Shown here piece by piece: positions 16,228-24,319 of a DNA stretch of 64,000 bases. The DNA comes from Candidatus Gordonibacter avicola (lineage in GTDB: Bacteria; Actinomycetota; Coriobacteriia; Coriobacteriales; Eggerthellaceae): the NCBI GenBank assembly GCA_019113915.1, contig DXGM01000003.1, positions 124,001 to 188,000 of the forward strand. The letters run 5' to 3'. Position 1 is the stretch's first letter, and each line of letters opens with the position of its first letter. Both the position numbers and the translations under genes were made by a program. Under the pieces are notes generated by a model. The model searched no databases and was not told where the DNA came from. It saw nothing but the letters and a program-made list of their open reading frames with translations.

Positions 16228-17985
16228 ATGGAACTGATGTCAGGAAACGAAGCCATCGCCCAGGGAGCATGGGAAGCGGGTGCGCGCATTGGTGTGGCGT
16301 ATCCTGGTACGCCCTCTACGGAAACGCTTGAGGCGTTTGCTGAGAAAGAGGGCGTGTACGCCGAGTGGTGCGTGAATGAAAAAGTGGCTGTTGAGGTGGG
16401 TATTGGTGCGTCGGCTGCCGGTGCGCGTGTGCTTGCCACTATGAAGCATGTGGGCGTGAATGTGGCGGCTGATCCGCTGTTTACGGCTGCGTATACCGGC
16501 GTCGGCGGCGGTTTGGTGGTGCTTGCGGCTGATGACCCGGGGATGTATTCATCCCAGAACGAGCAGGACAGTCACTATTACGCGCGTGCGGCGCATATTC
16601 CTCTGCTTGATCCGGCAGACTCCGCTGAGGCGCTTGCCTTTACCCGTGATGCGTTTGAGTTGTCTGAGCGTTTCGACGTGCCCTTCTTCGTGCGTTCCTC
16701 GGTGCGCGTTTCGCACACGAAGACACCGGTGGAGTGCGGGCCGCGTGTTGAGGTTCCCTTGAAAGCTTATGAGAAAGACCCTGGTAAGTGGGTCATGATG
16801 CCGGCGTTTGCTAAGCCGCGCCGTAAGGTGCAACTTTCTCGCATTGAAGATTTGCGCGCGTGGGTGGAAGACTGTCCGTTTAACCGCGTTGAGCAGCGCG
16901 GCTCGGCGGCGGGTGTGGTGTGTGCGGGCGCGGCGTATCAGCACGTTGTTGAGGCGTTGCCTGACGCGTCGGTGTTTAAGCTTGGCTGCACGTGGCCGCT
17001 TCCTGCCCAGGCACTGCGCGCGTTCGCGGATTCGGTGGACGCACTCTATGTGGTGGAAGAGGCCTCCGAGTATCTGACTGAGGGCGTGCGAGCACTGGGG
17101 ATTGACGTGGCGGAGTTTGCAGCGCCGCTCCCGCAGGATGGGGAGCTTTCGCCGGGGTTGATTCGCGCGGCTTTCGGGCTTGAGACGCCTGCTCATGCGG
17201 TCGCTCCAGAAAACCTTCCGAGTCGTCCGCCAGCGCTCTGCCCGGGTTGCCCGCACCGCCTTGTATTCAAGGAACTCACGCGCCTAAAGGCCATCGTCAC
17301 GGGCGATATCGGCTGCTATACCCTGGGCGCGTTGCCGCCGCTTTCCGCTATGGATACGTGCGTTGACATGGGCGCTTCCGTGTCCATGGCGCACGGTTTC
17401 GAGCTGGCACTTGAGGGCACCGAACATCGTCCCGTGGTGGCGGTTATCGGTGACTCCACCTTCGCGCACTCGGGACTTTCTTCGCTTATTTCTACGGTCT
17501 ATAACCGCGGGTCGGGCACGGTGTGCGTGCTTGATAACCGCACGACTGCCATGACCGGCCGCCAGGGTAACCCCTTCAACGGTGAGACATTGCAGAAGCG
17601 ACCCTCGCGTGAGCTTGACCTGGAAGGCGTGGTTCGCTCGCTTGGGGTGGAGGATGTGCGCACTATCGACCCGCATGACGCGCTGGCCGTGCGCCGCGCG
17701 CTCAAGGATGCTACCAGCTCTGATGAACTGTCCGTGCTCGTATTCCGCAGCCCGTGCGTGCTGCTTGAGCGCACGCGCAAGCCTGCCTTTGAGGTGACGG
17801 GCGACTGCACGGCGTGTGGCGTGTGCCCGACACTCGGGTGCCCCGCCATTGCCAAGGACGCTGAAACCGGGTGCGCCGACATCGACCCCGACCTGTGCAT
17901 CGGGTGTGGGCAGTGCGCTCAGTACTGCGCGTTTGGGGCTATCGTGCAACCTGAACCGGCGGCGAAAGGGGGCTCTCATGAGTAG
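16228..17985 (+). CDS. iorA: Indolepyruvate:ferredoxin oxidoreductase, alpha subunit
   Basis: 585 residues. Order of domains: pyrimidine-binding domain (GVAYPGTPSTETLEAFAEKE), middle domain, TPP-binding domain (GDIGCYTLGALPP; VIGDSTFAHSGL ... LDNRTTAMTG), and a C-terminal 2x[4Fe-4S] ferredoxin domain (CTACGVC, CIGCGQCAQYC). It oxidatively decarboxylates aryl-pyruvates from aromatic amino acids to aryl-acetyl-CoA, reducing ferredoxin. The cysteine spacing at the first cluster (CxxCxxCxxxxxC) is the IorA pattern. The stop overlaps the iorB start by 8 bases. Confidence 0.93.
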   Translation: MELMSGNEAIAQGAWEAGARIGVAYPGTPSTETLEAFAEKEGVYAEWCVNEKVAVEVGIGASAAGARVLATMKHVGVNVAADPLFTAAYTGVGGGLVVLAADDPGMYSSQNEQDSHYYARAAHIPLLDPADSAEALAFTRDAFELSERFDVPFFVRSSVRVSHTKTPVECGPRVEVPLKAYEKDPGKWVMMPAFAKPRRKVQLSRIEDLRAWVEDCPFNRVEQRGSAAGVVCAGAAYQHVVEALPDASVFKLGCTWPLPAQALRAFADSVDALYVVEEASEYLTEGVRALGIDVAEFAAPLPQDGELSPGLIRAAFGLETPAHAVAPENLPSRPPALCPGCPHRLVFKELTRLKAIVTGDIGCYTLGALPPLSAMDTCVDMGASVSMAHGFELALEGTEHRPVVAVIGDSTFAHSGLSSLISTVYNRGSGTVCVLDNRTTAMTGRQGNPFNGETLQKRPSRELDLEGVVRSLGVEDVRTIDPHDALAVRRALKDATSSDELSVLVFRSPCVLLERTRKPAFEVTGDCTACGVCPTLGCPAIAKDAETGCADIDPDLCIGCGQCAQYCAFGAIVQPEPAAKGGSHE

Positions 17986-18592
17986 TACGACAACCGTGCT
18001 TTTGTGCGGCGTGGGTGGTCAGGGCACCATTCTTGCGGCTGACGTGCTGGCGCGCACGGCCCTTGCGGCGGGCTCGCTCGTGAAGTTGTCGGAGATTCAC
18101 GGCATGGCGCAGCGCGGCGGCGCGGTGACCACCGTCGTGCGCTTCGGCGACGAGGTGCCTTCCATGGTGTGCGACCCTGGTTGCGCCGACTGCGTGGTGT
18201 CGTTTGAGACTACCGAAGCCCTACGCAACCTGCCCTTCCTCAAGCAGGGCGGCTACCTGCTGAGCGCTGACGAAGCCATCAAGCCGCTGCCCGTAGCCAC
18301 CGGGCGCGCTGTCATGCCGGCCGGAGCCCGCGAGACGTTGACGGCGGCGGGTGCCACGCTCATTCCCGCAGGTGAACTTGCTCGCGCCGCGGGCAGTGCG
18401 AAGTCGACGAACGTGGTGCTGTTGGGCGCGCTTTCCACCCGCTTGCCCTTTGCAGCCGAAGCGTGGGAACAGGTTATAGCCGATCGCGTGCCGCCCAAGA
18501 CCGTGGAGGCGAACCTGGCGGCATTTCGCGCGGGGCGCGCGTTCGCACTTGACGCATCGGGCGCGGAAGCTGATAAGGAGGTGCGCTCGTGA
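17978..18592 (+). CDS. iorB: Indolepyruvate:ferredoxin oxidoreductase, beta subunit
   Basis: 204 residues of the gamma-type domain of 2-oxoacid:ferredoxin oxidoreductases (LLCGVGGQGTILAADVLARTA near the N-terminus; EIHGMAQRGGAVTTVVRFG). It pairs with IorA to bind CoA and the substrate. The frame is open upstream to 17816 inside iorA; ATG 17978 behind AAAGGGGG is the start. It overlaps the following ACT gene by 4 bases (GTGA), implying coupled translation. Confidence 0.92.
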   Translation: MSSTTTVLLCGVGGQGTILAADVLARTALAAGSLVKLSEIHGMAQRGGAVTTVVRFGDEVPSMVCDPGCADCVVSFETTEALRNLPFLKQGGYLLSADEAIKPLPVATGRAVMPAGARETLTAAGATLIPAGELARAAGSAKSTNVVLLGALSTRLPFAAEAWEQVIADRVPPKTVEANLAAFRAGRAFALDASGAEADKEVRS

Positions 18593-19023
18593 GCGTTCAG
18601 CAGATCAGCGTATTCTTGGAAAGCCAGCCGGGACATTTGAGCCGCGTGCTGGACGCGTTCGTGGCCGCCAAGGTGAGCGTGCGCGGCTACAGCGCCTCGG
18701 ACACGGGCGACTACGGCATTGTGCGCTTCATCGTGGATGACCCCGAGCGCGCCATGCAGGTGCTCCAGGAGCTGGGAGCGGCCGCCACCACCGCTGAGGT
18801 GCTGTGCGTGCGCCTCGACGACAAGCCGGGCGAACTGGCGCGCGTCATGGGCATTATGGCTGGTTGCGGCATCAATGTGACGTATAGCTACTCGCTCATT
18901 TCCACCTACATTGCGCTGTCGGTGAAGGATCTCGCCCGCGCCGAAGAACTGCTGGCAGGCGAGCCGGTTGAACTCATGGAACAGCATGACCTGGTGCGTC
19001 CCATCGCACCTGAGGGACGGTGA
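18589..19023 (+). CDS. Tandem ACT-domain protein, ior operon
   Basis: 144 residues with two ACT units (QISVFLESQPGHLSRVLDAF; VRLDDKPGELARVMGIMAG). It resembles the ACT protein at 13370-13798 in length and layout. It starts with GTG at a 4-base overlap with iorB, behind AAGGAGG, and overlaps the ligase start by 4 bases, so all four genes form one tight operon. Probably an aromatic-amino-acid sensor for the ligase or for IorAB (inference). Confidence 0.82.
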   Translation: MSVQQISVFLESQPGHLSRVLDAFVAAKVSVRGYSASDTGDYGIVRFIVDDPERAMQVLQELGAAATTAEVLCVRLDDKPGELARVMGIMAGCGINVTYSYSLISTYIALSVKDLARAEELLAGEPVELMEQHDLVRPIAPEGR

Positions 19024-20393
19024 GCTCGGTGGCGGATATGACCGTAAAAGGGGCGGCGCTCGCTGCCGCTGCGGCCGGGGATTTTTCCGATTTGCCCATC
19101 CACAACCCGACCATCGAATGCGCTTCGCGTGAGCAGATTCGCGCGCTGCAGTTGGAAAAGCTTATCGAACAGGTGAAATGGACCTACGAGCGCGTGGAGT
19201 GGTACCGCACGCGCATGGACGAAGCGGGTGTGACGCCCGCTGACATCCGCACGTTGGAAGACGTGCGCAAGCTTCCCTTCACGGATAAGTCGGTGCTGCG
19301 CGATACGTTCCCGTATGGCCTTTTCGCTGTGCCGCTTGATGAAGTAGTGGAGTTGCATGCATCATCCGGCACCACAGGCAAGCCTATTGTGGTGGGATAC
19401 AACGCCCACGACATGGAGCTTTGGGCCGATTGTATCATGCGCCTTGTGCAGATGGCGGGCGTGGTGCCGGGCGACCGCGCGCAGATGGCGTTTGGCTACG
19501 GCATGTTCACCGGCGGTTTCGGCCTGCACTACGGGCTGCAGAAACTCGGCTGCATGATGATTCCCGCAGGCTCGGGCAACACCGAGCGCCACATCCAGAT
19601 GATCGAGGACTACGGTACCACGGTGCTCGTGGCCACGCCCTCTTACGCGCTGCATATGTGCGAGGTGGGGGAGCAAATGGGCTTTAATTGGGAGGTATCC
19701 ACGCTGCGGGTGGGCCTGTTCGGCGGCGAGCCGTGTCCGCCGGGCCTGAAAGCCGAGATCGAAAGCCGCATGCACATCGTGTGCACCGACAACTACGGCC
19801 TGACCGAGGTCATGGGGCCCGGCGTGTCGGGCGAGTGTCTGGCTGCGCGCGACATGCAGCACATCGCCGAGGACCACTTCCTGTGGGAGGTTGTTGACCC
19901 CCAGACGGGCGAGCCGGTGGGCGAGGGCGAAGAGGGCGAGCTGGTGTTGACCCCCCTCGGCAAGCAGGCCATTCCCGTGCTCCGCTACCGCACGCACGAC
20001 CTCACGCGCGTTGTGACCGAGCCCTGCGCCTGCGGTCGCACGACAGCCCGCATGCAGAAGGTGCGCGCGCGTTCGGATGACATGCTTATCATTCGCGGCA
20101 CGAACGTGTTCCCGTCCCAGGTGGAGGACGTGCTGGCTGGCATTGAGGGCGTCACGCCGCACTACCGTATTGTGGTGGAGAGCGTCGGCGGGATGGATCG
20201 CATGACCGTACACGCGGAACTGAAACCCGAGGCGTTCTCGGACTCGTTCGAGGAAATGGAAGCCCTGCGCCGCTCCATCGAAGAGCGCTTGAAGGGTGTC
20301 CTTTTGGTAGGCGTCCACGTAAAACTCGTCGAACCCGGTGGCATAGAACGCACCACCGGCAAAGCCAAACACGTTGAGGACCTGCGGAAGTAA
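19020..20393 (+). CDS. paaK: Phenylacetate/aryl-acid CoA ligase (second copy)
   Basis: 457 residues, same family as the protein at 12062-13366, with HASSGTTGKPIVVGY, NYGLTEVMGPGVSGEC, CACGRTTARM and RSDDMLIIRGTNVFPSQVE. About 30 extra N-terminal residues (Ala-rich) precede the family start; GTG 19020 fits the 4-base overlap, while GTG 19029 or ATG 19038 remain possible. With IorAB it could turn aryl-acetyl-CoA into free acid with energy conservation, or activate aryl acids. Direction is not visible in sequence. Confidence 0.9.
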   Translation: MSSVADMTVKGAALAAAAAGDFSDLPIHNPTIECASREQIRALQLEKLIEQVKWTYERVEWYRTRMDEAGVTPADIRTLEDVRKLPFTDKSVLRDTFPYGLFAVPLDEVVELHASSGTTGKPIVVGYNAHDMELWADCIMRLVQMAGVVPGDRAQMAFGYGMFTGGFGLHYGLQKLGCMMIPAGSGNTERHIQMIEDYGTTVLVATPSYALHMCEVGEQMGFNWEVSTLRVGLFGGEPCPPGLKAEIESRMHIVCTDNYGLTEVMGPGVSGECLAARDMQHIAEDHFLWEVVDPQTGEPVGEGEEGELVLTPLGKQAIPVLRYRTHDLTRVVTEPCACGRTTARMQKVRARSDDMLIIRGTNVFPSQVEDVLAGIEGVTPHYRIVVESVGGMDRMTVHAELKPEAFSDSFEEMEALRRSIEERLKGVLLVGVHVKLVEPGGIERTTGKAKHVEDLRK

Positions 20394-20415
20394 CCTGCTA
20401 TCAACAGGGGAGAGG

Positions 20416-20523
20416 GGAACCGGAGGGGGCATCCCGTGCTCAGACAGTCCTGGGCTTGCACGAACGCCCCGCTGGGGCGTTCGGCTCGTGCGGAACTGCG
20501 CGCGGGACACCCCCTCCGGTTCC
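20416..20523. repeat. Long nested hairpin element, copy 2
   Basis: Outer arms at 20416-20436 and 20503-20523 pair over 21 positions with one two-base mismatch. The core repeats CAGTCCTGG, GCACGAAC and GTTCGGCTCGTGCGGAA of the copy at 15747-15868, but the inner palindrome is GCCCC-GCT-GGGGC instead of AGTCC-ACT-GGACT, and the outer arms are unrelated. Pairing is kept while sequence changes, so structure is what is conserved. It lies 23 bases after the second paaK. Confidence 0.85.
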
Positions 20524-20561
20524 TTCCGCTTGTAAGAGACGTCGACCTACATACTTAATAA

Positions 20562-21530
20562 ATGGAAACCGTAAAGCACATAGAACAGCATTCTGTACAA
20601 CCTTTTTCTACTCCTGTGGTGGGACGGTTTGCGCCTTCGCCTACGGGGCGGATGCATGCGGGGAATGTGTTTGCGGCGTTGGTGGCGTGGTTGGTGGCGA
20701 AGTCGCAGGGTGGGCGAGTGGTGCTGCGCATCGAAGACTTGGACGCTGAGCGATCGAAACCGCAGTTCATAGATGCCGTGCAGCGTGACTTCGAGCGGCT
20801 GGGACTCACATGGGACGAAGGGCCGTACTTTCAGCACGACCGCACTGAGGCATATCGTGCAGCGTTTGAGGAATTGGTTGCACAGGGGTTGGTGTATCCC
20901 TGTTTCTGTACGCGGGCCGATCTGCATGCGGCCTCGGCGCCGCATCGGGGCGAAAAGCCGGTATATCCGGGAACCTGTCGGGGCCTTTCGTCTGAAGTGC
21001 GCGCTCGCCGTGCCGCAGAGCGTACGCCTGCCGAACGTTTGATTGTTCCTGATGAAACCGTTGCCTTCACGGATCTCATACAGGGGCCGTACGCCCAAAA
21101 CCTTGCGCATGACTGTGGCGATTTCCTCGTGCGACGCTCGGACGGGGCATTCGCCTATCAGTTGGCTGTGGTGGTGGACGACGCAGAGCAGGGCGTGAAC
21201 TCGGTCGTGCGCGGCGTGGACCTGCTGTGCTCAACGCCGCAGCAACTCTACTTGCAAACACTCCTCGACCTGCCGCATCCCACCTACGCGCACGTGCCGC
21301 TTATCACGGCCGAGCACGACCGCCGCCTCTCGAAGCGCGACAAGGATGCCGCCCTCGACGCATTGCTGGCACGGTTCAGCACGCCTGCTGGCGTCATCGG
21401 GCATATCGCCGGCCTTACCGGCCTTGCGCCCACCGATGAGCCGGTCACTCCCGAAGAGTTGCTGGCCATCTTCGATCTAAGTGCCTTACCCACAACGTTT
21501 CCTGACCTCGTTCAAATACGCTGGAAGTGA
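20562..21530 (+). CDS. gluQ: Glutamyl-Q tRNA(Asp) synthetase
   Basis: 322 residues, a truncated glutamyl-tRNA synthetase without the anticodon-binding domain. Motifs: HIGH-equivalent PSPTGRMHAGN, the zinc-site cysteines YPCFCTRADL and YPGTCR, and the KMSKS-equivalent RRLSKRDKD. GluQ-RS attaches glutamate to queuosine in tRNA-Asp. The ATG at 20562 lacks a good ribosome site and has about 12 residues before the family start, so GTG codons slightly downstream are possible. Confidence 0.88.
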   Translation: METVKHIEQHSVQPFSTPVVGRFAPSPTGRMHAGNVFAALVAWLVAKSQGGRVVLRIEDLDAERSKPQFIDAVQRDFERLGLTWDEGPYFQHDRTEAYRAAFEELVAQGLVYPCFCTRADLHAASAPHRGEKPVYPGTCRGLSSEVRARRAAERTPAERLIVPDETVAFTDLIQGPYAQNLAHDCGDFLVRRSDGAFAYQLAVVVDDAEQGVNSVVRGVDLLCSTPQQLYLQTLLDLPHPTYAHVPLITAEHDRRLSKRDKDAALDALLARFSTPAGVIGHIAGLTGLAPTDEPVTPEELLAIFDLSALPTTFPDLVQIRWK

Positions 21531-21616
21531 ACGCTCGCTCTATACTCAATCCGCCTGATGACGTGCTAAAATACGCGACGGCAAAACATTCGGCAAGAGG
21601 GCGAAAGTGAGCGAAC

Positions 21617-22063
21617 GTGAGTTACGGGAAAATTTTGGTTGCCTATGACGGGTCGGCGCCGTCGAATCGAGCGTTGGCGGACGCACTGGAGTTGGTGGAG
21701 TGCGGGCTCGGGCGCCGGGTGGTGGTGCTCAGTGTGAGCGATCCCACGAAAAAGGCTGACCCGGCGTTTGCAGCAGCTGCACGTGCAGCGGGCGTTTCGC
21801 TAGCGGCAGCGGAAGACGAGAAGCCCTATCTTGAGACGCTCAAGCATCAGGTGGTAGAGCGCATCGCCGGCTTCGAAGATGCCGTTGACCTGCGCGTTGC
21901 CTTCGGCAAGCCGCAAGAGGCAATCGTCAGATTCGCCGCCGAGGAACCCTGCGGTCTCATCGTCATGGGCAGCCGCGGCCTCGGCGCCGTCCGCGGCATG
22001 CTCGGCAGCGTAAGCACCGCTGTCCTCCACGCCTCCTACGTCCCCGTACTCATCACGAAGTAG
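21617..22063 (+). CDS. Universal stress protein, UspA family
   Basis: 148 residues. The N-terminal KILVAYDGSAPS and the C-terminal nucleotide-binding motif GSRGLGAVRGMLGSVSTAV are those of ATP-binding Usp proteins. The start is GTG at 21617. The 3' end overlaps the convergent gene on the other strand by 11 bases. The specific stress is unknown. Confidence 0.85.
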   Translation: MSYGKILVAYDGSAPSNRALADALELVECGLGRRVVVLSVSDPTKKADPAFAAAARAAGVSLAAAEDEKPYLETLKHQVVERIAGFEDAVDLRVAFGKPQEAIVRFAAEEPCGLIVMGSRGLGAVRGMLGSVSTAVLHASYVPVLITK

Positions 22064-22556
22064 CCGCCTTTAAGAGTGGGATGGAAAGGTAGATTGCTAC
22101 TATGCCAATAAGGATGGCAATGGCGACGAGGGTTTGTTTGCGTGCGAACTTGACGTTCTTTTCTTGGGTGGGATCGGCCTCTACGAGCGCTTGTTGTTCT
22201 TCGTAGGCACGTTTATTTGACCAGATGAGCACCCAGATGCAAGGTAGTGCTATGAGTGCGATAGCAAGGCCTATGAGTGCATCGGGGAGTATGCCGGCCG
22301 CCGGACCCATCAGGGTGTCCAGTACTGTTGACGCCACACCTACGAGAATAGCAGCGCAACAGAAGAGCATCACGACAGCAACGCGCCGACCGAGTGCGCG
22401 TTGGATTGGAGTGTTCATCTCTTCCTTGGTGACAAAGTTGTTACCTGCGATAAGGTTAAGCCACTTGCCGTGCCACAATTTCCAAGCAAAGAGTGCAAAC
22501 ATCATAAACAGCACCAGGCAAAACACACCGCCACCGAGATATTTGTCAAACTCCAT
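22053..22556 (-). CDS. Small four-helix membrane protein, DUF3784-like
   Basis: 167 residues with four hydrophobic helices (two near 10-30 and 60-85, one near 92-113, one near 143-161). The early cytoplasmic segment LIAGNNFVTKEEMN and LGRRVAVVM resembles DUF3784-type proteins; I am not sure of the family. A clear paralogue lies at 23772-24257 (shared LAG ... LGRR pattern). GAAGGAGAG precedes the start. No function can be assigned. Confidence 0.65.
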   Translation of the reverse strand: MEFDKYLGGGVFCLVLFMMFALFAWKLWHGKWLNLIAGNNFVTKEEMNTPIQRALGRRVAVVMLFCCAAILVGVASTVLDTLMGPAAGILPDALIGLAIALIALPCIWVLIWSNKRAYEEQQALVEADPTQEKNVKFARKQTLVAIAILIGIVAIYLSIPLLKAATS

Positions 22557-22661
22557 GCGCTCTCCTTCGCTCCGCTCTCTTTACTATCATAGCATGCCTC
22601 CACTTTGCGGACGCGCGACCGCGTAAGGCGAAGCGGGCGCAGAGGAGAAACGGGCGGGCAA

Positions 22662-22738
22662 CCCTTGCTTTTGCGACAGGTGCAAAAACAGCGTACGGAG
22701 TAGCATCCAACGCAAACGGATACGCACAAGAGCAAGGG
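22662..22738. promoter_or_regulatory. Inverted repeat upstream of the dehydrogenase gene
   Basis: CCCTTGCT (22662-22669) and AGCAAGGG (22731-22738) form an 8-bp inverted repeat 61 bases apart, enclosing TTTTGC/GCAAAA. The right arm is next to the ribosome site of the gene at 22747, so it could be an operator or a leader hairpin. Confidence 0.3.
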
Positions 22739-22746
22739 AGCGTGTT

Positions 22747-23757
22747 ATGACCACCTACATGAAGGCGATGGGGATTTCTCGGTATCATCAGGAGAAGCTT
22801 GAGACGTTTACTATTCCGGTGCCTTCTATCGCGGATGATGAGGTGCTGGTGGAGGTGCATGCGGCCAGCGTGAATCCTGTGGACTTCAAGATTCGCGATG
22901 GAGTACTGAAACTGCTTGTGAGTTATCGCATGCCCATCATCTTGGGTTTTGACTTTGCCGGCACGGTGGCGCAGGTGGGCTCGAAGGTGACGAAGTTTAA
23001 GGTGGGGGACAAAGTGTACGGGCTGCCCCGCCGTACGATGATAGGCACATTCGCCGAATACTTCGCCGTGAAGGCTGAGGAAATCTCGTTCAAGCCGAAG
23101 AACCTCACCTATGTGGAAGCGGCGTCAATTCCGCTGGTGGGGCTCACCATCTACCAGGCCTTTAACGAACTTATGGGCCTTCAAGCGGGGGAGAAGATTC
23201 TCATTCAGGCGGGCGCAGGCGGCATCGGCACGTTCGCCATTCAGCTGGCGCGCGTCATGGACACCTACATTGCCACCACGGCAAGCCCGGCCGGCGAGGC
23301 GCTGGTCACCCGGCTTGGCGCTGATCTGGTGATCAACTATCGCGAACAGAACTTCTGGGAGGTGCTTCACGACTACGACTGCCTCCTGGATGTGTTCGGC
23401 GGGAAAAGTCTCGACGAAGGTTTCAAGATCATGCGACGTGGTGGACGCATTGTCTCGCTCAATGGCACGCCCAATGCGCGCTTTGGCAAGATACAAGGCC
23501 TCGGGTTCCTCAAGACTGAGGCGTTGCGCATTGCCTCGCTTCCGCTTACGCTGCGCGAGAAAAAGTACGACGTGACGTACAACATGATCTTTGTGCGGCC
23601 GGACAGCGCGCAGCTTGATATCCTGCGCGGCCTCTATGAGGAAGGCCGTATTGTTCCCATTGTGGACAAGGTGTTTCCCCTGGCAGATGCTCAGGAAGCG
23701 CTTGATTACTCGCAGTCGGGCCGCGCCAAAGGAAAGATTGTCCTCAAGGTGAAATAG
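22747..23757 (+). CDS. NAD(P)-dependent quinone oxidoreductase / MDR dehydrogenase
   Basis: 336 residues of the medium-chain dehydrogenase/reductase superfamily, quinone-oxidoreductase-like. GroES-like N-terminal part (VHAASVNPVDFKIRDG), FDFAGTVAQVGSKV, and the nucleotide-binding motif AGAGGIGTFAIQLAR. The zinc-ligand cysteines of alcohol dehydrogenases are not seen, fitting the zinc-free branch. CAAGGGAG precedes the ATG. The substrate is unknown. Confidence 0.85.
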   Translation: MTTYMKAMGISRYHQEKLETFTIPVPSIADDEVLVEVHAASVNPVDFKIRDGVLKLLVSYRMPIILGFDFAGTVAQVGSKVTKFKVGDKVYGLPRRTMIGTFAEYFAVKAEEISFKPKNLTYVEAASIPLVGLTIYQAFNELMGLQAGEKILIQAGAGGIGTFAIQLARVMDTYIATTASPAGEALVTRLGADLVINYREQNFWEVLHDYDCLLDVFGGKSLDEGFKIMRRGGRIVSLNGTPNARFGKIQGLGFLKTEALRIASLPLTLREKKYDVTYNMIFVRPDSAQLDILRGLYEEGRIVPIVDKVFPLADAQEALDYSQSGRAKGKIVLKVK

Positions 23758-23771
23758 GGTAGGACGCTCCC

Positions 23772-24257
23772 TTATAGCGCAGACACAATGCCGACAAGGC
23801 CCACAACGGCGAGCAGGGCTATCACGAAGAGGATGGTTCCGATGTGAAGGTGATCGAGGGTGACTGCACGGGCACGGGCGGCAGGGCGGGAAGCTTCTTC
23901 GTCCTTTTCGTGACTAGGGCGCTGCACCACGAAAAACCAGATGAGCACTATCACCAGGGCAATGAAAGCCGCGTTGTTTGCCATTGAAGCAACGAAAGCA
24001 AGGGTTGGGTTCAACGTCAGTTCAGCGGCAAGATAGACGACGAGCGTCGCCATGAGCGCACAGCCAACCATGAGGACAATCGCCATACGCCGTCCCAGCG
24101 TGCGACAGGCAACGGCATTTTCCCCCTCAGGCTCAAGGGCGGCTTTGCCGGCAAGCAGATACAGCAGCGCGCCACGCCAAAACATGAACGCGAACAGCGC
24201 ACACGCCACCAGCGCAACACCCGTCACAACGAGTGCGGCAGCAAGAGAACCCTCCAT
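23772..24257 (-). CDS. Small membrane protein, paralogue of 22053-22556
   Basis: 161 residues with four hydrophobic helices and the sequence LLAGKAALEPE ... LGRRMAIVLMVG, matching the layout of the neighbour at 22053-22556. The frame is open upstream to 24551, but AAGGAG just before the ATG at 24257 fixes the start. The middle loop is Ala/Arg-rich. The two paralogues flank the dehydrogenase gene. Function unknown. Confidence 0.65.
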   Translation of the reverse strand: MEGSLAAALVVTGVALVACALFAFMFWRGALLYLLAGKAALEPEGENAVACRTLGRRMAIVLMVGCALMATLVVYLAAELTLNPTLAFVASMANNAAFIALVIVLIWFFVVQRPSHEKDEEASRPAARARAVTLDHLHIGTILFVIALLAVVGLVGIVSAL

Positions 24258-24319
24258 GGTAAAACTCCTTTTCCTTCTGGTACTTGTGCGCCCACGCGAG
24301 GCCGTGGACGCACTGAAAT

